Shown piece after piece: positions 56,861-64,000 of a stretch of DNA of 64,000 bases (position 1 is its first letter; the number at the start of each line of letters is the position of its first letter). A program made the position numbers and the translations under genes. A model generated the notes under the pieces. That model was given only the letters and a program-made list of their open reading frames with translations, ran no database searches and was not told where the DNA came from. The stretch spans positions 124,001 to 188,000 of the forward strand of contig NZ_AYOU01000164.1 in the NCBI RefSeq assembly GCF_000500065.1, written 5' to 3'. This DNA comes from Borrelia hispanica CRI (GTDB taxonomy: Bacteria; Spirochaetota; Spirochaetia; Borreliales; Borreliaceae).

Positions 56861-58333
56861 TTATTCCTTTTCAATAACTAATCTAAAGCCAATGTTAGGA
56901 GCACACCAATATTTTAAAAAAGAAGCTTGTGTTGAAGGTTGAAGCGTTGAATTATTAGTATAAGTGTAAGTTCTAAGCTCTGTGATTAGTGAATTGAAAT
57001 TAGAGTTTTCAGAATATATGTCATTTTTGTTTTGGAATAATATAACTTCATTAAAACTTGAGTTTTGCATTAAATTCCAAAATCCAACCTTTTTAGATAC
57101 TTCATTCATATTTAAATTGTCTATTGATGTTGGTACTTTTCTTTGATATAACTCCCATTCTTGAGATATAGGAAGTCTTGCTTTAAATCCTTTAGGCAGG
57201 GTTGAAGAGTACCATTTAGCATATTCCATTGCTGCATAGTAAGATATGTGTGTGATATCTTCATTTGAAGGCATTTGATTAAAAGTTTTAAGATAACTTT
57301 CATCTACAAGTTCTTCTTTTATAAGGTTATTTTTATTATTTAATGCCCATTTAGGATTTTTGTCTAAAAAATTTTGATATTCAGCTTTAGTGATATTATT
57401 GTTCTGGATTAAAAACTCTTTTAATTTATATGTAGTCTTTAGTATTAAGTCTTGTGACTGTAATTTATAATTTTTGATGCTGTCAATGTTTTGAGATGTT
57501 ATTTTTTTGAAGTTATTTAGAGATAAATTTATATTTTGATTTTCAAAGTTTAATATTTTATTTTCATTTTTTAATTTTTCTATAAGTGTTTTAAACCATT
57601 CTTCGTGAAACACTTGTTTTTGTTGTTCTGGGTCTAAGTTTTCAAAAAACCAAATAATCGCCCTATCTTCTAGATTAAAATTTTGTTTTAAAGATATCCA
57701 TGTTTCTTTATTGTTATTATCATTTATTGAGTATATGGTTTTGTATGCCAATAGAAAGTCTTTAAATATGATATTAGAATGTATATGTGGCATGGAGGTT
57801 TGAAAAAATTTTTTGACATATTCTGAGTTATTTTGTAAATCATTCACAATTAGTGAAAATATTGGGATTAATTTTATGTGCTCATCAGCATTTTTAATTT
57901 TTGTCATAACTGAGAGTTCTTGTTGCCTTTTTGCAATGATCTTTTCAGGAGCTATTAGTTTTAAATTAATATTTAACTTATAATTTGTAAAAAATTTATT
58001 TTTTATATCAATTTTTTTTTCATAAGTTTCAAATCCAAATCTTTTAATTTTTAAAGTTCCTTTAGTAGAGTTTATGTATTTATTTAGAGGAGTTTTGCCA
58101 ATATATTTTTCATCTATGTAAACATATGAATTGTTAATATTAGTTTTTATTTTTAAATATACTCCAGGATTATTTAATTTAGTATTTATGATGAAACCAA
58201 GTAATAATATTATAGGAAGGATAATCATTGTAAAGAAAACATAAACTTTTGGATTTATTCCTAATATTGGTTTTAGTTTAACTGTTAGTGGTTGTTCTTT
58301 AGTAACATTAAGACTATCATTTTCTTTGAGCAT
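56861..58333 (-). CDS. Membrane protein with PEGA and FGE-sulfatase-like domains
   Basis: A 490-residue protein: a ~30-residue cytoplasmic tail, one membrane segment (about 31-50), a PEGA domain (about 58-130, VYLKIKTNINNSYVYIDEKYIGKTPLNKYI), a helical middle, and a C-terminal FGE-sulfatase (SUMF1)-like domain: ITHISYYAAMEYAKWYSS..GFKARLPISQEWELYQR and NIGFRLV. Formylglycine-generating enzyme oxidises a sulfatase Cys; here the family core looks reduced and no sulfatase is in the window. A binding or structural role is likely. Its promoter has -10 TATAAT 8 nt before the ATG. Confidence 0.76.
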   Translation of the reverse strand: MLKENDSLNVTKEQPLTVKLKPILGINPKVYVFFTMIILPIILLLGFIINTKLNNPGVYLKIKTNINNSYVYIDEKYIGKTPLNKYINSTKGTLKIKRFGFETYEKKIDIKNKFFTNYKLNINLKLIAPEKIIAKRQQELSVMTKIKNADEHIKLIPIFSLIVNDLQNNSEYVKKFFQTSMPHIHSNIIFKDFLLAYKTIYSINDNNNKETWISLKQNFNLEDRAIIWFFENLDPEQQKQVFHEEWFKTLIEKLKNENKILNFENQNINLSLNNFKKITSQNIDSIKNYKLQSQDLILKTTYKLKEFLIQNNNITKAEYQNFLDKNPKWALNNKNNLIKEELVDESYLKTFNQMPSNEDITHISYYAAMEYAKWYSSTLPKGFKARLPISQEWELYQRKVPTSIDNLNMNEVSKKVGFWNLMQNSSFNEVILFQNKNDIYSENSNFNSLITELRTYTYTNNSTLQPSTQASFLKYWCAPNIGFRLVIEKE

Positions 58334-58341
58334 ACATAGTG

Positions 58342-58370
58342 ATTATAGAAAAGTATTAAAAGAAATTCAA
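58342..58370 (-). promoter_or_regulatory. Promoter of the PEGA/FGE-like gene and smpB
   Basis: On the minus strand TTGAAT (58370-58365), 17 nt, TATAAT (58347-58342). The ATG at 58333 follows after 8 nt with no Shine-Dalgarno. The -35 overlaps the inverted repeats at 58363-58439. Confidence 0.7.
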
Positions 58371-58439
58371 TATTGCTATATTTCTTTGCGTATATTAGTT
58401 TTGAAGAGATATAGCAATATGATGATTTATATTGAATTT
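58363..58439. repeat. Alternative inverted repeats in the divergent 58333/58536 gap
   Basis: ATATTGCTATAT (58370-58381) pairs perfectly with ATATAGCAATAT (58409-58420), extended inward by six more pairs with two G-U. AAATTCAATAT (58363-58373) instead pairs perfectly with ATATTGAATTT (58429-58439). The two structures share bases 58370-58373 and exclude each other. The left arms overlap the -35 of the minus-strand promoter. They lie in a ~200-nt intergenic gap. Confidence 0.6.
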
Positions 58440-58535
58440 TAGATTTTGTTTTCTTTAATTATTTAAATATAAGGTGTTATTGGATATATTGATAATTTTT
58501 GATTTTATGTATAATTTAGGTTTGAGGACAAATTT

Positions 58536-59516
58536 ATGTTTTTAGAAAAATTGGATAATTTTGCTAACTTTTTAGTGAGAATTGTTGAGAGATATCTAAC
58601 TTATAGGAAACAAAGAAAATATTTTTATAAATTGAAGGCTAGAAAGCGAGGTTTTATGCTTAATTTTTTGCTTGAACTTTTAGGTGCTTCGATTTTTGTT
58701 TTAGGAATAAATCAATATTTTTTACAGGCGTATAGAATTCCATCAGGTTCAATGGAAAATACTCTTCAGATTGGAGATTTATTATTTGTGGATAAATTTT
58801 CTTATGGTCCTGAACTTTTGCCGGGAGTGTGTAAGATAGGTGGAATAAAGGAACCAAATGAATCAGAAATTGTGATTTTTGAAAATGTAGAATATAAATC
58901 AAAAGGGCTTTTTTTTGATATTTTGCATAGATTACTTTATATGCTAACTTTTAGTTTTGTTGATCTTGATAAGGATGAGGATGGAAACCCTAGTGTTAGA
59001 TTTCTTGTAAAAAGAGCATTATTTGCAGATGGTAAGCTTGTAAGATTTAGGAATGGATTAGTGTTTGTGAAGAGGGAAGGTGAGGAAGAATTTATAGAAG
59101 AAGACATTTATAAGTCTTCATTGGGATATAATTTTACTGTTAAGAAAAATGTAGAAGAGGTAGATTATAAGGTTTATGATAATCTTGCTATGTTTATTGC
59201 ATTAAATCAATTAAATGTTAATTTGGAAAATGTATCTGATTTTTCATTTTTTAATCTTCGAGAAGTTGATAGATTTGAAATTGAAAGACTTGAGTATCGT
59301 TATTTAGTAGCTTTTATGCCATATGTTGATTATTACATGGAAAAGGCAATAATGAGAGATTATGGAATATATGTACCTTATGGATATGTGTTACCTGTTG
59401 GTGATAATAGAGACAATTCTTACGATGGAAGGTTTTTTGGTGTTATAGATAAAAAGAAAATTCTTGGTAGAGCGTTTTTTATGTATTTTCCTTTTTCTAG
59501 AATAGGTTTAATTTAA
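58536..59516 (+). CDS. lepB: Signal peptidase I
   Basis: LepB removes signal peptides of secreted proteins at the outer face of the inner membrane. The catalytic Ser72 is in RIPSGSMENTL, the general-base Lys159 in RFLVKRALF, and the box E motif GDNRDNSYDGRFFGVI is near the C-terminus. There is a single membrane segment at about 40-60, with a charged N-terminal part. The 326-residue length is normal for the family. A -10 TATAAT (58510-58515) and Shine-Dalgarno TTTGAGGAC are upstream. The stop overlaps a second LepB-like gene. Confidence 0.95.
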   Translation: MFLEKLDNFANFLVRIVERYLTYRKQRKYFYKLKARKRGFMLNFLLELLGASIFVLGINQYFLQAYRIPSGSMENTLQIGDLLFVDKFSYGPELLPGVCKIGGIKEPNESEIVIFENVEYKSKGLFFDILHRLLYMLTFSFVDLDKDEDGNPSVRFLVKRALFADGKLVRFRNGLVFVKREGEEEFIEEDIYKSSLGYNFTVKKNVEEVDYKVYDNLAMFIALNQLNVNLENVSDFSFFNLREVDRFEIERLEYRYLVAFMPYVDYYMEKAIMRDYGIYVPYGYVLPVGDNRDNSYDGRFFGVIDKKKILGRAFFMYFPFSRIGLI

Positions 59517-60151
59517 TGCCTGGTTATTTGACTTTTGAACAAAGACTTTTAAGAAAACAAAGAAGAAAAAATTTTGTTAAAATTATCTTGTTATTTTTGT
59601 TATCTAATTATTGTTTTACAAAATTTGTTTTACAAATTTTTACTTTTCAAGGTGATGAGATGTTTTCTTTGATAACAAAAAATAATACTTTAGTTTTTGT
59701 TTCAAAACATATACGTACTTTTTTTATTCCGTTAACATTAAATGATATTGTTCTTTATGAAGATCCCAATTTAAGATACAATTTTATTTTTAAATTTTTT
59801 AGAGATTTATTTTTTTTAAATAATATTTTCAATATAGGTAGTTATAAAATTTCAAAAATAGTTGCTACTCAGGGGGATTTAGTATACGTTAAGGGTTTTG
59901 ATGTTTTAGTATATAGACAAGTTAATAATTCTTATTATTTGAATGGTAATTTGATGATAGGTTATAGATTAAATGATTTTTTTTGTTTTGATGAAGTGAT
60001 TAAATGTTATTCTTTAAAGAAAAATGAATTTTTTCTTTTAAATGAAAATTTAAAAATACTAAATGATTCTAGGGTATTTGGGCCTGTGAGACAGGCTGAT
60101 ATTTTATCTTTTTTATTGCTAAAAATAATGGGTTATAAGGTTGTTAAATAA
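59516..60151 (+). CDS. LepB-like protein without the catalytic serine
   Basis: A 211-residue S26-family relative. After one N-terminal membrane segment (about 22-41), the position of the catalytic SGSM motif reads FQGDEMFSL, with Gln/Gly/Asp/Glu and no Ser. The Lys region is kept (SKIVATQGDLVYV, Lys114), and the C-terminal box keeps only NDSRVFGPV of GDNRDNSxDSRxFGPV. It could be an inactive paralogue, a cofactor of LepB, or an enzyme with another nucleophile. Its start overlaps the lepB stop by 1 nt. Confidence 0.8.
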   Translation: MPGYLTFEQRLLRKQRRKNFVKIILLFLLSNYCFTKFVLQIFTFQGDEMFSLITKNNTLVFVSKHIRTFFIPLTLNDIVLYEDPNLRYNFIFKFFRDLFFLNNIFNIGSYKISKIVATQGDLVYVKGFDVLVYRQVNNSYYLNGNLMIGYRLNDFFCFDEVIKCYSLKKNEFFLLNENLKILNDSRVFGPVRQADILSFLLLKIMGYKVVK

Positions 60152-60572
60152 AATTTTTGTTGATGCTGATTCTTGTAATTTGGAAATAATAAAATTTTTG
60201 CAAACTTTTGTGTTAAGTAGAAATGTAGAACTTATTTTGGTTGCAAATAGGCAGTTAAAATTAAAGATATTCAAAAATACTTTTGTTAAAGTTGTCAGTG
60301 ATGTTGATTCTTTTATTTTGAAATTAGTTGATAAAGATAGTATGGTGATTACTAGAGATATATTATTTGTTAAAAGTTTATTAGATTGTAAAATTAAAGT
60401 TATGAATGATGAAGGTAAAATTTTCGATAGAAACAATATAAATTATTTGCACTTTAGAGCTAAATTAAATATTAACTTAGATATTAAAATTAGAAAATCT
60501 TTTTATAAAGAAACCAATAAAGTTAAATATTCGAACTTTACAATGAATTTTCATCGTTTATTCTTTAATTAA
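60141..60572 (+). CDS. YaiI/DUF188 (UPF0178) family protein
   Basis: A 143-residue soluble protein of the DUF188 family: KIFVDADSCNLEIIKFL (acidic pair typical of PIN-like/NYN nucleases), VELILVANRQLKL and DSMVITRDILFVKSLLDCKIKVMNDEGKIF. The family is predicted to be a PIN-like RNase but has no proven role that I know. The start is TTG 60141, overlapping the LepB-like stop by 11 nt. Its 3' end overlaps the convergent BAM lipoprotein gene by 15 nt. Confidence 0.82.
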   Translation: MLNKIFVDADSCNLEIIKFLQTFVLSRNVELILVANRQLKLKIFKNTFVKVVSDVDSFILKLVDKDSMVITRDILFVKSLLDCKIKVMNDEGKIFDRNNINYLHFRAKLNINLDIKIRKSFYKETNKVKYSNFTMNFHRLFFN

Positions 60573-61589
60573 CTTTTTATTTTCGATTTTCCATAGTCCT
60601 TTTCCTTGTGTTAATATGTAAATTATTTCTTTTGATATAGGTATGATATCATTGAGTCTGGTTTTACTTAATTGAGAGCCATTATAAGAACCTGACAATA
60701 CAGATTGTGAGGGTGGCTGTAAGATAAAAGTGTCTTTATCTTTAATAAGTTCTACAAATCCATTACTGCTTCCAATAAGTATTATGTCATGGAATTCTCT
60801 TGCAAAGTATGCAATAAATTCTCCTATGTTATCACGATTGAATATTGGAGATTTATAATTGTTTTTATTTGAATATATTTCAAATTTGTTATCTGTTGAG
60901 TCATTATTTCTTCCAGTAAATACTAAAGTTTCTTGAGCGCCGCTAATCTTTGTGTCTATTATTGCCATTATTTCATTTGTTGTATTAACTTTTGTAACTT
61001 CGCTACTATTTAGTTTCCAAATTTTTGCAAATCTTCCTGTAATTGATTTATTGTTATTTGAAATTTGATAAAACTTGTCATTATGAGTTGCAGAATTAGG
61101 AGTTTGATTATTTCCATTTGTATCGAGAATAATTTGTTTGCCATTGTTTTCTGTTGCCAGGATATAAGCTGCTGTAATTTCGCTTGTACCTATAGATTTT
61201 AGAAATTTAATTGGAGTTACATTTTTTTGAAATAAAAATTTCCAATTGTTATTTTCAAAAGAATATAGCTCTAATTGTCCATTTTTATTTTGTACTAACA
61301 GATATGTTTTTCCTGACACATTGACAAGATCGATTACAAATTCATAAGAATTGCTAAAATTTACCCTTGTTATATTTCCGTTTTCCTTTTTAAATAGATG
61401 CATAGCTGCAATATAAAGAGTATTGTTTATTAGCGAAATGCCACTTGGACTTGAGCTATCTAAAATGTTATTGTTACTATTAATTTTTTGTAATTTGCTA
61501 AGTTGAGAAAAGATAGATTCACTTGAGCATTCTAGGCTTAAAAATGTTAATATTATTATAATTAATTTTTTGCAGTCTTTTTTATTCAT
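60558..61589 (-). CDS. BAM-complex lipoprotein (BB0028-like)
   Basis: A 343-residue lipoprotein with a signal and Cys21 in LTFLSLEC. The mature part is a repeating beta pattern (for example GISLINNTLYIAAMHLFKK, TYLLVQNKNGQLELYSF, DIILIGSSNGFVELI), consistent with a beta-propeller. By gene order and composition it corresponds to BB0028 of B. burgdorferi, which was reported with BB0324 to bind BamA; this is from memory. It would help assemble outer membrane barrels. It is downstream of a predicted outer membrane barrel gene by 7 nt. Confidence 0.78.
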   Translation of the reverse strand: MNKKDCKKLIIIILTFLSLECSSESIFSQLSKLQKINSNNNILDSSSPSGISLINNTLYIAAMHLFKKENGNITRVNFSNSYEFVIDLVNVSGKTYLLVQNKNGQLELYSFENNNWKFLFQKNVTPIKFLKSIGTSEITAAYILATENNGKQIILDTNGNNQTPNSATHNDKFYQISNNNKSITGRFAKIWKLNSSEVTKVNTTNEIMAIIDTKISGAQETLVFTGRNNDSTDNKFEIYSNKNNYKSPIFNRDNIGEFIAYFAREFHDIILIGSSNGFVELIKDKDTFILQPPSQSVLSGSYNGSQLSKTRLNDIIPISKEIIYILTQGKGLWKIENKKLIKE

Positions 61590-61596
61590 AATTTAC

Positions 61597-62232
61597 CTAT
61601 AACTTGTTCATATTTACTATTATTGAGAGTGATATTAGTAAAAAATGGGCAGTTTTAGCTGAATTCCCAAATTCAAACATTGCCCACCATGAAGTTGTAA
61701 CTCCTAAAGCCCATTTATAATTAAAATTCCAGAAAATTCCAGAACCAATAGATATTACAGGCATTGTATCGAATGTTCTTAAATTTGAAATACTATCACT
61801 TTTGTCTCCATAATAATTTAAAGTAAGTCCTATATTTGAAAATATGGGTATTTGAAAAAGTTCACCTATGTCAAATACGTAAGTTGTTAGGAATGTAATG
61901 GGAACTATGGTAAGTGTTTTGCCTATTACAGAGTCAGGGTTTAATAGATTAAATGAGTGATTGATGTCAAAATTAAATATATACCTAAGTTCGGCTCCTA
62001 TAGCCAGATTGTTTAAGATGTGGTATTTATATTTGGCTGCTCCAAGGCCACCGGGATACAAGTTTGAAGAAAAGATGTTTGATAGATCATTGTAAAATAG
62101 GGGAATCCCTAAACTTAAATCTACTTCTATAATAGAGTTTCCATTTCTGTCTATTGAATATGCTTCTAGCTTTTTTGCATTTATGTACAACAATAATACT
62201 AAAATAAACCCCGTTAAAAAAAATTTTTTCAT
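61597..62232 (-). CDS. Predicted outer membrane beta-barrel protein
   Basis: A 211-residue protein with a signal peptide (FFLTGFILVLLLYINAKKLEAYS). Amphipathic beta strands with aromatic girdles follow (LGIPLFYNDL, YKYHILNNLAIGAELRYIF, LTLNYYGD, IGSGIFWNFNYKWALGVTTSWWAMF), and the last strand ends in hydrophobic residues. This fits a small 8-strand barrel of the OmpW/OmpA-like kind. Shine-Dalgarno GGAG and a promoter (62271-62299) lie upstream. Co-transcription with the BAM lipoprotein suits outer membrane biogenesis. Confidence 0.75.
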   Translation of the reverse strand: MKKFFLTGFILVLLLYINAKKLEAYSIDRNGNSIIEVDLSLGIPLFYNDLSNIFSSNLYPGGLGAAKYKYHILNNLAIGAELRYIFNFDINHSFNLLNPDSVIGKTLTIVPITFLTTYVFDIGELFQIPIFSNIGLTLNYYGDKSDSISNLRTFDTMPVISIGSGIFWNFNYKWALGVTTSWWAMFEFGNSAKTAHFLLISLSIIVNMNKL

Positions 62233-62270
62233 TATTCTCCATATTTTAAAAATTCTTTCTTTTAAAAGTT

Positions 62271-62299
62271 ATTATATTGAAAAATAGTTTTTATTACAA
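62271..62299 (-). promoter_or_regulatory. Promoter of the barrel protein-BAM lipoprotein operon
   Basis: On the minus strand TTGTAA (62299-62294), 17 nt, TATAAT (62276-62271), about 39 nt before the ATG at 62232. Confidence 0.6.
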
Positions 62300-62348
62300 T
62301 TAATTTTATATGCATTTATTTGTGTTTATATTTAAAGTACAAATGTAG

Positions 62349-62354
62349 TATAAT
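62349..62354 (+). promoter_or_regulatory. -10 box upstream of folD
   Basis: TATAAT places the transcript start near 62361, so the ATG at 62360 is not a usable start and the TTG at 62396 with its Shine-Dalgarno is preferred. Confidence 0.5.
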
Positions 62355-62395
62355 GGATAATGCTTCAAACTATATTGGTGGAGGAGAGGGCTTAT

Positions 62396-63301
62396 TTGAG
62401 CAGTGTTTTTGATGGTAAAATTTTTGCAAATCGATATTATTTATTGTTAAAAGAGTTCTTGATCCATCATAATTTAGTAAATAAAATTTATCTTAAAGTA
62501 ATTTTGGCAAATAATAATCCTGCAAGTAAACTTTATGTTTCTGTGAAAGAGAGAGTATCTAAAGAAATTGGTATTAACTTTAGTGTTATTAGGTTGAATG
62601 AGGATTCGCATCAAAATGATATTTTGAGATTAATTGAGGTTGAAAATACAAATGATTGTACCGATGGGATTATCGTTCAGTTGCCTCTTGCTAATAAAAT
62701 AGATGTGAATATGATTCTAAATAGCATATTAAGTGTAAAGGATGTAGATGGACTTTCTGTTATGAATTTGGGTAAGTTAATTTTGGGAGATAAGAGAGGG
62801 TTTATTCCTTGTACAGCTCTTGCTGTATTGAAAATTTTGTTTGATTGTAAAATAAAAATTTCTGGTAAAACTGTTGTTGTTATTGGTAGAAGCTTGCTTG
62901 TTGGAAGACCCATTTCTATTTTGCTCTCTTGTAAGCCTTATAATGCAACTGTGATTGTTTGTCATAGTAAAACTATCAATTTAGATTTTTATGTAAAACA
63001 AGCAGATGTTATTATTTCTGCTGTTGGAAAACCTAAATTAATAGATGGTAGTATGATAGTTGGACATCCTTATGTTATTGATATTGGTATTTCTAGGGTA
63101 GAGGTTAATAATAGTAGTGTTCTTGTAGGGGATGTTGATTTTGAGGCGGTTAAGGATCGTGTTAAGTTCATTACTCCTGTAATAGGGGGAGTTGGGCCTG
63201 TTACAGTTCTTATGTTGATGTTTAATACAATTAAGGCCTATTTAATTAGGCATAATAAGTTTGATCTTTTAGAAAAATTGATGAGGTTGGTGGAGGTTTG
63301 A
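62396..63301 (+). CDS. folD: Bifunctional methylenetetrahydrofolate dehydrogenase/cyclohydrolase
   Basis: FolD interconverts 5,10-methylene-THF and 10-formyl-THF, supplying the formyl donor used by Fmt. The motifs are VILANNNPASKLYVSVKE (catalytic Lys region), DGIIVQLPLANK, KDVDGL, GKTVVVIGRSLLVGRP and PVIGGVGPVTVLML. I chose TTG 62396 because GAGAGGG sits 5 nt upstream and the protein then begins LSSVFDGK, in line with other FolD. The in-frame ATG 62360 lies at the predicted transcript start. yebC follows with no gap. Confidence 0.94.
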   Translation: MSSVFDGKIFANRYYLLLKEFLIHHNLVNKIYLKVILANNNPASKLYVSVKERVSKEIGINFSVIRLNEDSHQNDILRLIEVENTNDCTDGIIVQLPLANKIDVNMILNSILSVKDVDGLSVMNLGKLILGDKRGFIPCTALAVLKILFDCKIKISGKTVVVIGRSLLVGRPISILLSCKPYNATVIVCHSKTINLDFYVKQADVIISAVGKPKLIDGSMIVGHPYVIDIGISRVEVNNSSVLVGDVDFEAVKDRVKFITPVIGGVGPVTVLMLMFNTIKAYLIRHNKFDLLEKLMRLVEV

Positions 63302-64000
63302 ATGTCTGGTCACAGTAAATGGTCAACTATAAAGAGAAAGAAAGGTACTCTTGATGCTAAGAGAAATAAAATTTTTACTAAGTTAATTCGTGAAATAAGT
63401 ATTGCCGCTAGAATGGGAGGAGGAGATATTGATTCTAATCCTCGTTTGAGACTTGCTGTTAATAAAGCTAGAGTTGCTAATATGCCTAAAGATAATATTG
63501 AAAAGGCAATAAAAAAGGGCATTGGTGATAATACAGGAGCTGAATATTTTGAACTTACTTATGAAGCCTATGCTCTTTATGGTGTGGCTTTAATAATTAA
63601 ATGTTTGACGGATAATAAAAATAGGACGGCAAGTGAAGTGAGAAGTATTCTATCAAAAAGTGGTGGTTCTCTTGGCGCGCCAGGTTCTGTGTCTTATATG
63701 TTTCATAAGAAGGGATTGGTTTCTTATAATTTAGATAAATATCATGAGGATGAAATAATAGAGCTTGCATTGGAAGCAGGTGCAGAAGATATTTATAGTG
63801 AAGGTTCTCAAGTAGAAGTAATAACGAGTGCTGATAATTTTGAGTCCGTTTTATCTATTTTGCGAACTAAGTTTGAAGAAGATATTGCAGAGGTTGCACT
63901 TGTTCCTGAGAGTAAAATTGCTTTAGAGAAAGAACAAATGGATAAAGTACTTGCTATTATTGAAAAATTGGAAGATTGTGATGATGTGCAAGAAGTTTAT
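63302..64000 (+). CDS. yebC: YebC/PmpR family protein (3' truncated by window)
   Basis: The first 233 codons of a YebC-type protein (usual length about 240-245), so only the very end is missing. It starts MSGHSKWSTIKRKKGTLDAKR, the family hallmark, and shows GGSLGAPGSVSYMFHKKG. YebC-family proteins were described as transcription regulators; recent work links them to relief of ribosome stalling at proline-rich stretches. ATG 63302 follows the folD stop directly (TGAATG), Shine-Dalgarno TGGAGG upstream. Confidence 0.95.
   Translation, partial: MSGHSKWSTIKRKKGTLDAKRNKIFTKLIREISIAARMGGGDIDSNPRLRLAVNKARVANMPKDNIEKAIKKGIGDNTGAEYFELTYEAYALYGVALIIKCLTDNKNRTASEVRSILSKSGGSLGAPGSVSYMFHKKGLVSYNLDKYHEDEIIELALEAGAEDIYSEGSQVEVITSADNFESVLSILRTKFEEDIAEVALVPESKIALEKEQMDKVLAIIEKLEDCDDVQEVY

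Noticed and set aside
62360..63301. folD starting at ATG 62360
   Set aside because: It sits at the predicted transcript start just after TATAAT, adds 12 residues not seen in FolD proteins, and the TTG at 62396 has a better ribosome site.

Overview
This window is a 64 kb stretch of a linear-chromosome-type Borrelia/Borreliella genome. The evidence is the very low GC content, the spirochaete-specific gene set (BpuR PUR-domain protein, a P13-family outer membrane protein, the BB0028-type BAM lipoprotein, V-type ATPase instead of F-type) and a gene order that, from memory, is collinear with B. burgdorferi B31 from about BB0091 down to BB0025. The tmRNA tag reads AKNNNFTSSDLVMAA. As I recall, B. 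burgdorferi has N where this has D, so a relative (perhaps relapsing-fever group) is plausible, but this is weak. I see no plasmid-like, prophage, IS or CRISPR sequence; this is core chromosome with almost no non-coding space.

Layout. 1-2006: end of the V-ATPase operon (subunit I C-terminus, proteolipid K) and a TPR-like secreted protein. 2054-4992: lepA, which appears to start at AUU, and ldh. 5015-8386 (minus): sufS, a SufU-like scaffold and comM. 8551-10147 (plus): two spirochaetal hypotheticals. 24778-10167 (minus): a 13-gene run of HAD phosphatase, M29 aminopeptidase, DUF212 protein, a membrane lipoprotein, an RnfC-RnfD fusion, an RnfA-like protein, prfB with a programmed +1 frameshift, a PEGA protein, ftsY, a YD-repeat-like protein and a LolCDE-type ABC transporter. 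24902-29907 (plus): Xaa-Pro aminopeptidase, thioredoxin-fold protein, def, fmt and a kinase-less PASTA protein. 29956-30675 (minus): rsmE. 30751-34396 (plus): trxA, ybeY, corC-like and a TPR protein. 34469-37830: gap-pgk-tpiA-secG behind a consensus promoter. 37891-40719: ung, trmH and two tandem YhhQ-type membrane proteins. 40861-41324: tmRNA and a convergent tRNA-Gly(UCC). 41476-47952: bpuR, rnhB, smc, two envelope proteins, phoU and cheR. 48142-56250: PpiD-like foldase, lipoprotein, plsC, parE-parC and the P13-like protein. 56409-58333 (minus): smpB and a PEGA/FGE-like protein. 58536-60572: two LepB-type proteins and a DUF188 protein. 60558-62232 (minus): BAM lipoprotein and beta-barrel protein. 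62396 to the end: folD and yebC (truncated by the window).

How it works together. Much of the window serves translation quality and nascent-chain handling (lepA, prfB, def, fmt, ybeY, rsmE, trmH, tmRNA plus SmpB) and envelope export (ftsY, secG, lepB pair, Lol-type ABC, PpiD-like, BAM lipoprotein). The glycolytic genes gap-pgk-tpiA and ldh give the fermentative ATP supply. The V-ATPase proteolipid carries a Na+-binding residue pattern, and a stripped-down Rnf-like pair suggests ion-gradient biology worth testing.

Regulatory reading. The promoter-like sites repeatedly use an extended -10 (TGTTATAAT). At least six genes have a -10 box 7-8 nt before the start codon and no Shine-Dalgarno, suggesting leaderless mRNAs. 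Many starts are TTG or GTG behind a good Shine-Dalgarno. Gene-free stretches are all shorter than about 210 bases apart from the RNA genes.
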